Shown here: piece after piece, positions 36,490-49,100 of the stretch
How the letters are laid out: each line of letters begins with the position of its first letter
Position numbering within the stretch: the first letter of the stretch is position 1
Source of the DNA: Hirsutella rhossiliensis
Taxonomy: Eukaryota; Ascomycota; Sordariomycetes; Hypocreales; Ophiocordycipitaceae
DNA: 64,000 bases
Direction of reading: 5' to 3'
NCBI RefSeq assembly: GCF_020360975.1
Contig: NW_025408681.1
Coordinates: 1,488,001-1,552,000 of the forward strand
Translations under genes and position numbers: made by a program
The notes under the pieces: model-generated
Told to the model about the DNA's origin: nothing
The model's input: only the letters and a program-made list of their open reading frames with translations
Databases searched by the model: none

Positions 36490-38490
36490 TCTTAAAAAGA
36501 GAAATATAAGAAGTATATATAGAATATATAAAGGTAAAATTAAAGGTAAGGGGTCGGATAGGTAGGGAAAAGTTATTTAATTCTTATAAGAGAAATAATT
36601 ATAGTAAGGGAAAGATTTTTTATTGCCTTAATTATCCTTCTTTCCTTTATCTAACGCCCTTATTTATATCCTTTTAATATCTTAATTAATAAAGAAGATC
36701 CTACTTAAAGAAGCTATTAATATCTTCTTAACTACTAAGCCTTTTACTTATTTTCCCTTCCTTTTTAGCCGTTTCTAGTATATCTATTTTATTTCTCGCT
36801 ACCTTTATAAGAAGCTATTACTACTTTTACTTCCCCTCTCTCCCTTACCTTCTTCTCTATATCTCCTTTTAGCTCCTTCTTCCTTTTCTTTTACTAGTGT
36901 TTTTAGCTTCCTAGGGCCCTCTTATTAAGGGATTCCTCTAAGACCTATAAAATTAAGCTACGTTTCGCGATATACCCCGTTAGCTATAGCTTGCCCTTTA
37001 AGAGTATAGCTAATATAGCTTTAAGCTAGTAAGCGTATAAAAGAGGTACTTAGCTCTATACTTATCCCTTTACTTAAGGAATATAAGGGCCCTTTTAGGT
37101 CTTAAGGCTCTTTTAGACCTACTTAAGGAATAAGGGCTTAAATAAGAGAAAGTCCTATAAAAAAAGGGGGCCTTCTTAAAAGGGAAAACCCTAATTAAAA
37201 TAAAGGGCCCTTTAAAGGGAAAACCTATTCCTTTTCTTTAGCTATAAACGTTAGCTTCTTATATATATTATTAGCTTTACTTATAAACTCTTAAAGTAAG
37301 CTTTTAAGGATAGCTTCTCTTAGACGTTTTTTAGCCTTATTTACTATAGAAAGATAGCTAGATTTTAATTTAGTAAGGGCTTTATAAGACTATTTACTTT
37401 TATTAATACTATTAAAACTTAAAATAAAATAGAAATTAGTCCCTTTTAAATCTCTTAGTATAGCTAATACTAATATATATTAATATACTATAGCTAGGTT
37501 AATAGCTTTACGTTTTTTATAAGAACTTATATAGTTTATATATTATTATATTTTATAGCTAATAAGGATAGAATTTATAGTTATAAAGATATAAGTAGCT
37601 AGCTAAGGAAAATAGCTTCCTTTAAAGCTTTTAAAAGAGCTAGTAGCTTTACCTTTATACTTAAAGTTCTAATAGTAGCTTACTTCGAATCTTTTTAAGT
37701 AGTAGATCCTTTAAAAAGGGAAATAATATACCTTTATAAGCTCTTTCTATCTAAGGAATTATTTATAAAGAATAAATCGCTTAAAGAAAAAAAGCTTTTA
37801 ATAGCTAGTTTCTTTCTTCCTTACCCTCTTAAGTATAAACTATATAATCTTATTAAGTAAAGATAAAGAATAGCTTTATTTATTACTTTTTAGTACCTAA
37901 GGCTAGGATTCTAGTTATACTTAGCTAGCTAAGAGACTATAAAAGAGATATTTAGTTTAGTAAAAATAGCTAAAGAAAAGTAAGGAGCCTACCTTATATT
38001 AATATAAGTCTTTATCTTACTCCTTAGCGTAATATAATAGGTTAAATTAAATGCTTTTAATTTAATATAAGTATAAATAAAAGCTTCTTATTAAAGGGGA
38101 ATTTATAAGTAAACTTATTAATATAGGTATCTTAGGTAAGCTAGATAGGTTATTAAGACTTATTCTATAAGATTTAAATCCCTAAAAACTACTTTAGCTT
38201 CCTTAGCTAGGTTATCTTATACTTTTATTATAAGCCTTTTATAGCCTTTTTAATAGTTACTTCTTTCTCTTTTAAGTAAAGTTAAATAATATTATTAATA
38301 TAAAAAAAGATAGTAATTTTAACTCTTTATAATATATATAGTTCTTAAAGGACTTTCTTAAAGCCTAGGGCTTTAAAAGATCCTATTAAATATTATTACT
38401 ATAAAAAGGGTAATCTTTATAGTTTATATAAAGCTTTCTTAAGCTATAAAACCTTTCTTAGCTATTAAAAGCTTAGTAGAAAGTATATAT
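36490..38490 (-). mobile_element. copia-B element B-4, 3' half only
   Basis: The 3' LTR is 36490-36972 in minus orientation. The internal sequence to 38490 is collinear with 2756-4650 of B-1 (RNase H and part of reverse transcriptase). The element is cut at 38490 by the LTR of B-5. It is more degraded than B-1, with nearly all CpG gone. Confidence 0.85.
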
Positions 38491-39699
38491 TATTACGAAG
38501 TATACCTTATTTTATATTCTTAGAGATTTCCTTTAGTAAGAGGGACCTAGGGAGCTAAAAGCACTTAGTATAAAAAAAGGAAGAAGGAGCTAAAAGGAGG
38601 TATAAAAAGGAAGGTAAGGGTTTCTTAAGGTATATAAGTAAAAGTAGAATTTTAGGAAATTAAGGAATTACGTAAGACTATATAATAAAAGGGAAGAAGG
38701 AGTATAAGGTAGGATTTTTAATAGAATTTATTAGTAGTATATTAGTATATAAGAGAGGCGTTAAAGTTAATAATTTTCTATCTATTTACTAGCGGACATA
38801 CTATCTTATATAGATAATTATAGCTAAACGAAAGAACCTTTTAAGACTAGATTTAGGCTGCCGTATAGCCTTAAGACTAAGGAATTCTATAATACCTCGA
38901 GTATATCTAGAAGTATCTTAGTTCTACTAATATTCGTATTTAAAGGAGGTTAGTTATACTCTCGCGTAGAGAGATACGAGAAGTATATAAAAATGCACGA
39001 AGGTAAAATTAAAAGTAAGGGGTCGGGTAGGTAGGGCAGAGAGATTTAATTCTTACGGGAGTAGCAATTATAGTAGGGGAGTAATTATTATATTGCCTTT
39101 ATTATCCTTCTTTCCTCTATCTAACGCCCCTCTTTATACCTATCTAGCATCTTAATTAATAAAGAAGATCTTGCTTAAAGAAGCTATTAATATCCTTTCG
39201 ACTACCGAGCTTTTTGCCGGTTTTTTCCCCTCCTTTCTAGCCGTTGCCGGCCTATCTATCTTATCTCTCGCTACCTTTATAGGAAGCTATCGCTACTTTT
39301 ACTTCCCCTCTTACCCCTACCCTCCTCTCTATACCTCCTTTTAGCTCCTTCCTTAAAACCTATTTTTTAGCTTCCTAGGTCCCTTATACTAAGGGATATC
39401 TCCGAGAACTATAAAATTAAGCCACGCTTCGCGATACACCCCCTTAGCTATAGCCTGCCCTTATAGAAAGGGTAAAGCTAAATACCTAGGCCGGTAAGCG
39501 TATAGAGGAGGTCTTAGTCTATACTTATCCCCTACTCGAGAAATCCGGGTTTTAGCCTAGGCTCTTTTAGACCTACTTTAGGAAAAGGGGCCTTAAGGAG
39601 GAAATTAAGTCCTATAAGAAAGGGGGGCTTCTCTAAGGATAAGTCCCTAAAAAGGGGGCCTTTAAGAAGAATAAGTCCTAATTAAGCTAGGGGCCCTCT

Positions 39700-42600
39700 T
39701 CTAGGATAAGTCCTAATTCCTCTCTTTAGCTATAGACGTCTCCTTCCTCCTACGTGCTATTAGCTCCTCTTATAGACTCTTAAGGCGGGCTTCTAAGGAT
39801 AGCTTTTCTCGAACGTCTTCTAGCCTAATTTACTATAAAAAGATAGCTAGCTTCTACTTTAGTAGGGGCTTCGTAAGACCGTTGGCTTTTATTAATACTA
39901 TTAGAACCTAACGGACGGAAATAAGTCCCCTTTAGACCTCTTAGCGTAACTAATGCTAGTAGATATCGATATACCGTAGCCGGGTTAATAGCTTACTATT
40001 TTCCTCCGTAAGAATTTATATAGTCTATATATTATGGCATTCTATAGCTAACGGGGACGGAATTTATAGTCGTAACGATATTAGTAGCCGGCTAAGGAAA
40101 ATCGCTTCTTTTAACGCTTTTAAAAGAGCTAGTAGCTCTGCCTCTATACTCGAAGTTATAACGGTAGCTTATTTCGAAGCTCTCTAAGCAATAGTTCCTT
40201 TAAAAAGGGATATAATATACCCTTATAAGCTCTTTCTATCTAAGGAATTGTCCGTAAAGGACGAATCGCTCGAATAAAGGAAGATTTCGGTAGCTTATTT
40301 CCTTCCCTACCCTCCTAGGCGTAGACTATATAATCTCGTTAAATAGAGATAAAGGATAGCTCTGTTTACTACTTCTTAATGCCTAGGGCTAGGATTCTAG
40401 TTATGCCTAGCTAGCCGGGAGACCGTAAAAGAGATATCCGGTCTAGTAGAAATAGCTAAAAAAAGCAGGGAGCTTACCTTTTATTAATATTAGTGTTTCT
40501 CTTACTCCCTAGCTTAAAAGGACGGATTAGGTAAAAGCTCTTAGTCTAATATAGGCGTAGAGGGAAGCTTCCTATCGAGGGAATTAGGGAGGAATTTATA
40601 AGCGACCTTATCGATATAGGCGTCTTAGGTAAGCTAGATAGTCCGTTAGGACCTATTCCGAAGGATTCGTATCCCTAGGAACCACTTTAGCTCCCCTAGC
40701 CTAGTTATCTTATACCTTTATTATAGGCCTTATATAGCCTCCCTAGTAGTTACTTCTTCCTCTTTTAGGTAGGCCTAGATAATATTATCGACGTAAAAGA
40801 AGACTATGATTTTACCCTTCTATATTATACACGGTTCCTTAGGGACTTTTATAAAGCCTAGGGCTTCGAGGGAACCTATTAAATGCTATTGCTAAAGAAG
40901 GGGTAATCTTCGTAGTCCGTATAAAGCTTTCCTAAGCCGTAGAACCTTTCCTAGTTATTAAAAACTAAGAGGAAGTCGTATATAGATAACTTCTTCTTCC
41001 TTAAGAGGGCAGTTAACGAAGGCGTTAACTATATCTATTTAATCGAGCTCGAGGTCGAATTCTGCTACTATAGCTATAAGGGTCCGAAAAGATATCCCTA
41101 CTAAGGTAGTTGCCCTAGTAGGTAAATCCCCCTTTTCCTATTAATTCCTATAGATAACTAGCCGGGCTTTATACTTTTAAAGGAAGCCGTATTTATTAGT
41201 CTTATAGATAAAGACCTACTTATAGCTAAGGACCTATTTTCCTCTTGCATTTTCCTTAAGGACCTCTTTAAAAGACCCTATCTCCTCGTATAAGGCTAGG
41301 TAGTCTTTCTAGGCCTAGAAAAACTAGTCTCTAAAGGGGTGTTTTTCTAGCTGCTTCTAGTTTACTAGTAGGTCCGGGAGGTCTCTTTTATATACCTTCC
41401 TTGCTAATAACTATAGCTTAAAGAGCCGGCCTACTATAAACGCTCCGTGGGAACTATCTTCTATTAGCGTTAGGTAGAAGTCGGAAAAACGATCGAAATA
41501 GGGGAAAGGTTAGTCTTCTTTTATATCGGGCCCTATACCTTCCTTTGCTTCTCGAAGCAGGGATAAAAAGGCAGCCGGGTAATCCTTTAAGAGAGGTACC
41601 TTTCCTACCCCCTTAGGGGTCGAGACGGGAAGACTAACTAAAAAAGCTACTTTTAGATCTTCTTTTTATTCCGTAAGAGGAGGCGTAGGGAGGTAGGCGT
41701 ATTCTAGCTCTACCGCTTTCCTATAGTCTCCTTCTTCGTTTAGATTATCTAATCTAGTAGCTTCCTCTTCGAAGTTAGCGTTATCCTCGACTACTTCGAC
41801 GTCGGTTTCTTCTTCCGTTTCTTTATTTAGGACCTCTTCTTAAGACTATTAGGAAGGGGGGATTTAAATCTTCTAAATTAGCTAACGTTAAGAGAGTAAG
41901 ATAGGCTATTAATCCCTCTTTCCGTCGAAGAATCTAGATTCGTCGAAAATTATATCCCTAGTCGAAATAACCTTCTATAGAAGAGGAATCTAGATCCGGA
42001 AGATATTTATAGAATTATAACTAACGAGGTAACTAATAAAGGCTCTCGGATTAAGCTTTCTTTTCTTCTTTCTTTTTAGCTATATATCGGTAGTTATTAC
42101 GTATGCCTTATAGCTATAGGGACGAAGGTAGGCTAGCGAGGCCCTCTTCTTTATAAAGAGCTTAAGGGGGGATTTCTAGTCTATTCCTTAGGTAGTCCCT
42201 CTAGGGGTCCGGTTCTAAAGGTAATAGGCGGTCTTAACGACTTCCCTTTAAAGGTCGTATAGAAGCCTTATAGTAAGTCTTATCGTACGGGCCCTTTCTA
42301 TTATAGCACCCCCTAATCTTTCTATCCCTCTAGGGGTCCGGTTCTAAAGGTAATAGGCGGTCTTAACGACTTCCCTTTAAAGGTCGTATAGAAGCCTTAT
42401 AGTAAGTCTTATCGTATGGGCCCTTTCTATTATAGCACCCCCTAATCTTTCTGCCCCTCCGTTCTAGGCCTAGGTATTCGGTGCTAACTAGAGGGGTAAA
42501 ATGCCCCTTTTTTAATGCTAATTAAAGATATCCTTCGTAAATAGCTCTCTATTAGACTATATCTTCTTTACCTTATAGCTAAAGTAGGATTTTATCTAGT

Positions 42601-44790
42601 TAACTAAGTCCTAGAGGGCAGACTAGTTATACTTACTTAGGTAGGTCCGTAAGAAATAGGGGAAAACCATCCCTAAAAAGACGTCTACAAAAAACATTAC
42701 CTTAACGAAGCTTTCCTAATCCCTAGAGACGTCGGTCTAGTCGACCTAAATTTCCTTATACGGCTAGTCCGGCCGTATTAGGGTCCGTCTAGAAATTCGT
42801 CTCTTAGTCTTCCCTTAGCCGTAGTATTTATATTCAACGGTCTTTAGGCCCCTTATTCGTACGCCCTATTATTATCCTAGCTTATATAAAGCTAGGGGGC
42901 CCGGGTAACTAAGTTATGCGTGCTAAAGAAGACCGTCTCCTTAGGCTGCCGGAAGAGGGTCCTTTAAACCTACCCTCCTTCGAGCAGGGAAAGCTAACTT
43001 CTCGAGAGATTCCTTCCTAAGGATAGGTCGGAATTCGAGAATAAATTAACCGAATTTCTCCTCGATAAGCCTAATAGTCTAATTCTTCTAGACTAGCCTC
43101 GTAGGCTTAGACGTTATATCCTAGAAGATTCCTTCTTCTCGAAGAAGGTAGAAGGAAATTAGGCTCGTTAAAAATCGAGGGTAAAAAGCTACCCTTTTTC
43201 GTCGAAGAATTTATATAGTCCCGTTAGGTAATTTTATCGTAAAATTCACCCTTCCGTACCCCTTTATCCGTACGGTTAATTCCCCGGCAATAAGGTATTC
43301 CCTCTATACCTTCTTAAAGGACCGGAATCGTAAGAGTATATTATATATATCGAGGGAAGTACCGGAGTCGAGGATAGCTGATTTTCGTAGGGGATAGTCG
43401 GAGGATCTTAACGGTTGGTCTTGCTAATCCGTAGGGAAGACAAATGCCGGATTTACTATACTAACGATTTTTCCTCGAATTTACGGCTTAAATAAGGGCA
43501 GCGGCGTTAGCTACTATTTCTTAGTAACCTAAATCTCGTCTATCTTCTTTTATAGCGAGGGGTCCTCCTTAAGAGACTATTATATCGTTTCTTATAGCCT
43601 CTTTAAAGGGTTAAATCCTTTAGGTCGGTTTTCCTTGAAGACCTACTAGTATTATAATAATCGATAACCTAGGGATTTATATACTAGGCAGCTGTTTCGT
43701 CGTTTAGTCTTTTATTTCTTCGAGGAATCCTCGTCCCGATCTAGAAGGTCTGCTTAAAAACCTCCCCTTTTTACCCCTTATTGCTAATTTTAACGAAGAG
43801 GTTCGATTTCGACTAGTTCCCTGATTTTTCGACTAACGGACTAAAAGGTCTATTAGGGGACTAGTCGGGCCTGTCTAACTAACGGGACCGTGGCCGGGCC
43901 TAGAGTAAGAGGCGGAGCTAGGGCCGGGACCGGGGCAGCCGTTAATAATAGTGTTAAGGCTCTCGAGGGAGGAGGAGCCAAAGGAGCAACAGCCGCAATA
44001 GCAGCAGCGGGGGCCGCAGTAATAGGGGCTGCAGCAGCTATAGGTCGAGCCGTCTAGGTCGAGTGCTAGCCACGAAGGAATAAGACTGCTTACTATTATA
44101 CTCTAGCAGCCTCTTCGTCTAGTTCCCGGCTAGCTTCTCGAAAGATAGTTAAGTAACCGTTACTAATAGGCTTTATTAGTAGAGATATATCCCGTAGCTA
44201 CTAGCCGGAAAGAGCTTCTATAAGGAAGTATTAGTTAGCTTCCTCGAGGATTTCTTCCTACTTAGCTAGCTACGAAGAAGCTAGTAGGTTCCTAGTAGAA
44301 AAAGCTCCTAGGTAGGCCGTATAGGTCTTCTTAATACGGTTAGTTATATAACCTCTCGAGGGAGCTATTAAGGTCTCGAGCTTTAAAAGCTACTGCCTAG
44401 GAGTCTCTTCCTCTCGAAGAGTAATTAGCTTTACGGCACTAACGGATTCTATTATTGCCGTGCGTATAGTAGTTAGTAGCTTCGTCTTATAAAGGTATTC
44501 CTTACGGTAACTCTTATAGTTACCTAAGGTAGTAAAAAAAGCTCTCTACTATACGGAGGTTAGCTCGGAGAAGAGGGATGCTCCCTTTATAAATTCCGTT
44601 GCCCTAGGATAAAGAGGGGGTTTAAGAGGGTCCTACTTATTAGAGAAGACTAAATTATAGATAGTTCTATTTATACGAGCCCGTAGCTCCTTTACCTACT
44701 TATCCTAATCTTAGGGCTCTATAAGAATCGTCCTATAGACCGTAGGGATAGTAGAGGAGTCGGTTTTCGTTATCGTTATAAAAGAGAGGG
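39700..44790 (-). pseudogene. copia-B gag-pol pseudogene (copy B-3)
   Basis: Collinear with B-2 on the minus strand: RNase H near 39780-40200, reverse transcriptase near 40600-41450, integrase near 42300-42800 and gag beyond 43250. Premature TAA and TAG codons are frequent. The integrase part contains an extra 43-codon repeat made by the 129-bp duplication. Confidence 0.85.
42197..42454 (-). repeat. 129-bp in-frame tandem duplication in copia-B B-3
   Basis: Two consecutive units, 42197-42325 and 42326-42454, differ only by one C/T (CGTACGGG against CGTATGGG) and at the unit ends. B-1, B-2 and B-5 have a single unit here. The units share nearly all RIP changes, so the duplication followed most of the mutation. 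Confidence 0.92.
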
Positions 44791-46139
44791 GGTAGAAAAG
44801 TTAGGTAAAAATCGGCTTTTCTAATAAGAGGGGTAAAAGGAAGCTACGAGGGATATAAGAAAGGTGCCTTTTATAGTAGCCGGAAGGTATAGGAATTCTA
44901 TTCCTCCTAGGCTTATAACTCTTATATAGAGAGATATAAGAAGTATATAAAAATATACGAAGGTAAAATTAAAAGTAAGGGGTCGGGTAGGTAGGGCAGA
45001 GAGATTTAATTCTTATAGGAGTAGTAATTATAGTAGGGGAGTAATTATTATATTGCCTTTATTATCCTTCTTTCCTCTATCTAACGCCCCTCTTTATACC
45101 TATCTAGTATCTTAATTAATAAAGAAGATCCTACTTAAAGAAGCTACTAATGTCCTTTCGACTACCGAGCTTTTTACCGGTTTTTTCCCCTCCTTTCTAG
45201 CCGTTACCGGCCTATCCGTCTTATCTCTCGCTACCTTTATAGGAAGCTATCGCTACTTTTACTTCCCCTCTTACCCCTACCCTCCTCTCTGTACCTCCTT
45301 TTAGCTCCTTCCTTAAAACCTGTTTTTTAGCTTCCTAGGTCCCTTATGCTAAGGGATATCTCCGAGAACTACGAAATCAGGCTACGCTTCGCGATATATA
45401 CCGGTATTCTTAAGAAGTCTTAAGAGGTCTTAGCTAGTATTTTAAGCTAGCTCTATTCCTTCGCTTCCCGATTATACGATAACCGGCAACCCGTTTAATA
45501 TATAATAATATATATAATAACGAGCTATTCTTACTCTATAATATAGATCTTTATCTATAATTAATATACTACTTATTAGCTTATATAATCGGGAGAGTAT
45601 ATTATAGCTGCTTTATTTATAGTAGGAACACCGTTCCTTATAGGGTATAAAGGGAAGTAAAAGTAGGAATAGCTTCTTATAAAGGTAGTAAGAGATAAGA
45701 TAGATATACTATTAACGACTAGAAAAGAAAGAAAAACCTAATAAAAAGCTTAGTAGTTAAGAGGATATTAGTAGCTTCTTTAAGTAAGATCTTCTTTATT
45801 AATTAAGATACTAAATAGGTATAAAGAGGAGCGTTAAATAAAGGAAAGCAAGATAATTAAGGTAATATAATAATTACTCCCTTATTATAATTACTACCCT
45901 TATAAGAATTAAATATCTTTGCCCTACCTATCTAGCCCTTTACTTTTAATTTTACCTTTATATATTTTTATATACTTATATCTCTCTTTATAAGAGTTAT
46001 AAGCTATAAAGGAAAGAAATTCCTATACCTTTTAGCTACTATAAAAGGTACTTTTCTTATATTACTTATAGCTTATATATACATACCCCTTTTATTAAAA
46101 AAGCCGACTTTTAACCGACTCTTTTACCTTTTTTTATAA

Positions 46140-49100
46140 TAATATTAAAAAATAACTTTAATACTCTTATAGTTTATAAGATAATTATTATAGATCCTTA
46201 AAATTAAAATAAGTAAGTAAAGGAGCTATAAGCCTATATAAATAGAACTATTTATAATTTAGTTTTCTTTAATAAGTAGGACCCTCTTAAGCACCCTCTT
46301 TATCTTAAGGTAATAGAATTTATAAAAGTAGCTTCTTTCTTTTCTAAGCTAACCTTTATATAGTAAAAAACTTTTTCTACTACCTTAGGTAACTATAAGA
46401 GTTACTATAAGGAATACCTCTATAAAATAAAGCTACTAATTACTATATATATAGTAATAATAAAATCTATTAATACTATAAAGCTAATCTTTTTTAAGAG
46501 AAAGAGACCCTTAAATAATAGCTTTTAAAGCTTAAGACCTTAATAGCTCCCTTAAGGGGCTATATAACTAACCGTATTAAGAAGACTTATATAGTATACT
46601 TAAGAGCCTTTTTTAATAAGAACCTTTTAGCCTCTTTATAGCTAGCTAAGTAAGAAGAAATCCTTAAAAAAGCTAACTAATACTTCCTTATAAAAGCTCT
46701 TTTTAGCTAGTAGCTATAAGATATATCTTTACTAATAAAGCTTATTAGTAATAGTTACTTAACTATCTTTTAAGAAGGTAGCTATAAACTAAATAAAAAG
46801 GCTATTAAAGTATAATAATAAGTAGCCTTATTCCTTTATAGCTAGCACTTAACCTAGATAGCTTAACCTACTACCCTTATAGTAGCTATAGCCCTTACTA
46901 TTATAGCCCTTACTACTACTACTACTACTAACCTTTTAGCTCCTCTTTCTTTAAGAGCCTTAACGCTATCTTTAACTATAGCTATTACCTTAGTCCTAGC
47001 TCTGCCTTTAACTCTAGGCCTAGCCCCGGTCTTATTAGTCTAACTAGCTTAACTAGTCTTTTAATAGACCTTTTAGTCTATTAGTTAAAAAATTTTAAGG
47101 AACTAGTCGAATTAAAACCTAGTTAAAATTAGTAATAAAGGGTAAAAAAGGGGGGTTTTTAAGTAAACCTTTTAAACTAAAATAAAGATTCCTTAAAAAA
47201 AGAAAAAGCTAAAAGACGAAATAGCTACCTAGCTTATAAATCCTTAGGCTATAGGTTATTATAGTATTAATAGGTCTTTAAGAAAAACTAACTTAAAAGA
47301 TTTAACCTTTTAAAAAGGCTATAAGAAATAATATAATAGTCTTTTAAAGAGGACCCCTTATTATAAAAGAAGATAAATAAGATTTAAGCTACTAAGAAAT
47401 AATAACTAACGCCGCTACCTTTATTTAAGCTATAAACTTTAAAAAGAATTATTAGTATAGTAAATCTAGCTTTTATCTTCCTTATAAATTAGTAAGACTA
47501 CGTATTAAGCCCTTTAATTATCCCTTATAAAAATTAGCTATCCTTAATTCTAGTACTTCCCTTAATACTTATAATACCTTCCTATAATTCTAGTCTTTTA
47601 AGAAGGTATAAATAAAATACCTTATTACTAAGGAATTAACTATATAAGTAAAGGGATATAAAAGGGTAAATTCTATAATAAAATTACTTAATAGGTCTAT
47701 ATAAATTCTTTACTAAAAAAGGGTAGCTTTTTACCCTTAAATTTTAATAAGCTTAATTTCCTTTTACTTTCTTTAAAAGGAAGGAATCTTTTAAGATATA
47801 ACTTCTAAGCTTATAAGGCTAGTTTAAAAGAATTAAACGATTAAGCTTATTAAGAAGAAATTTAGTTAATTTATTCTTAAGTTCTAACCTATCTTTAAGA
47901 AGGAACCTTTAAAGAAGTTAGCTTTTCCTATTAAGAGGGTAAGCTTTAAGGACTTACTTTTAATAGCTTAAAGAGATAGTCTTCTTTAATATATATAACT
48001 AATATACCTAGGCCCCCTAGCTTTATATAAGCTAAGCTAATAATAAGGCATATAAATAAAGGGCTTAAAGACTATCGAATATAAGTACTATAGCTAAGGG
48101 AAGACTAAGATATAAATTTTTAAACGAACCCCTATATAGCTAAACTAGCTATATAAGGAAATTTAGGTCGACTAAACTAACGTCTCTAAGGACTAAGAAA
48201 GCTTTATTAAGGTTATTATATTTATAAACGTTTTTTTAAGGATAGTTTTCCTTTATCTTTTATAGACCTACCTAAGTAAGTATAATTAGTTTACCTTTTA
48301 AGACTTTATTAACTAAATAAAATCCTACTTTAGCTATAAGGTAAAAAAGATATAGTTTAATAAAGAGCTATTTATAGAGGATATCTTAAATTAGCTTTAA
48401 AAAAGGGGTATTTTACCCCTCTTATTAATACTAAATACCTAGGCTTAAAATAAAAAGGTAGAAAGATTAAGAGGTACTATAATAAAAAGGGCTTATATAA
48501 TAAGACTTATTATAAGGCTTCCCTATAACCTTTAAAGAGAAGTTATTAAGACCGCTTATTACTTATAGGCCTAGACCCTTAAAAGGACTACTTAAGGAAT
48601 AAACTAAAAATCCCCTTTTAAGCTCTTTATAAAAAAGAAGGCCTTACTAGCTTACTTTTATATTTATAGCTATAAGGTATATACTATAATTATTAATATA
48701 TAGCTAAAAAGGGAAAAAAAAGAAAGCTTAATCTTAGAGCCTTTATTAGTTACCTTATTAGTTATAATTCTATAAATATCTTTTAGATCTAGATTCCTTT
48801 TTTATAAAAGGTTATTTTAACTAGGGATATAATTTTTAATAAATCTAGCTTCTTTAATAAAGAAAGGGATTAATAGCCCTTCTTACTCTTTTAACGTTAG
48901 CTAATTTAAATAATCTAAATCCCGCCTTCTTAATAGTTTTAAGAGGAGGTCTTAAATAAGGAAATAAAAAAAGAAATTAATATTAAAGTAGTTAAGGATA
49001 ACGCTAACTTAAAAAAGAAAAAAAGAAGCTACTAAGTTAAATAATCTAAATAAAGAAGGAGACTATAAGAAAGTAATAAAGATAAAATACGCTTACTATC

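Larger units (their letters stand above)
38960..45396 (-). mobile_element. copia-B element B-3, full length (6.44 kb) with TATAC duplication
   Basis: The 3' LTR is 38960-39436 and the 5' LTR 44920-45396 (477 bp each). Flanks TATAC at 38955-38959 and 45397-45401 are identical, and the empty site is seen in the copia-H LTR near 56390. The primer-binding site lies at 44906-44919. A 129-bp tandem duplication lies in the integrase region (42197-42454). It is less degraded than the elements it sits in, as expected for the youngest layer. Confidence 0.95.
38623..45642 (-). repeat. solo LTR of copia-H, split by copia-B B-3
   Basis: The two parts, 38623-38959 and 45402-45642, total 578 bp and match the 580-bp LTR at 56147-56726 in reverse orientation. 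Flanks GGGTT and GGGTA form a near-perfect 5-bp duplication within the B-5 LTR. No internal sequence remains, so this is a solo LTR. B-3 was inserted into it later. Confidence 0.88.
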
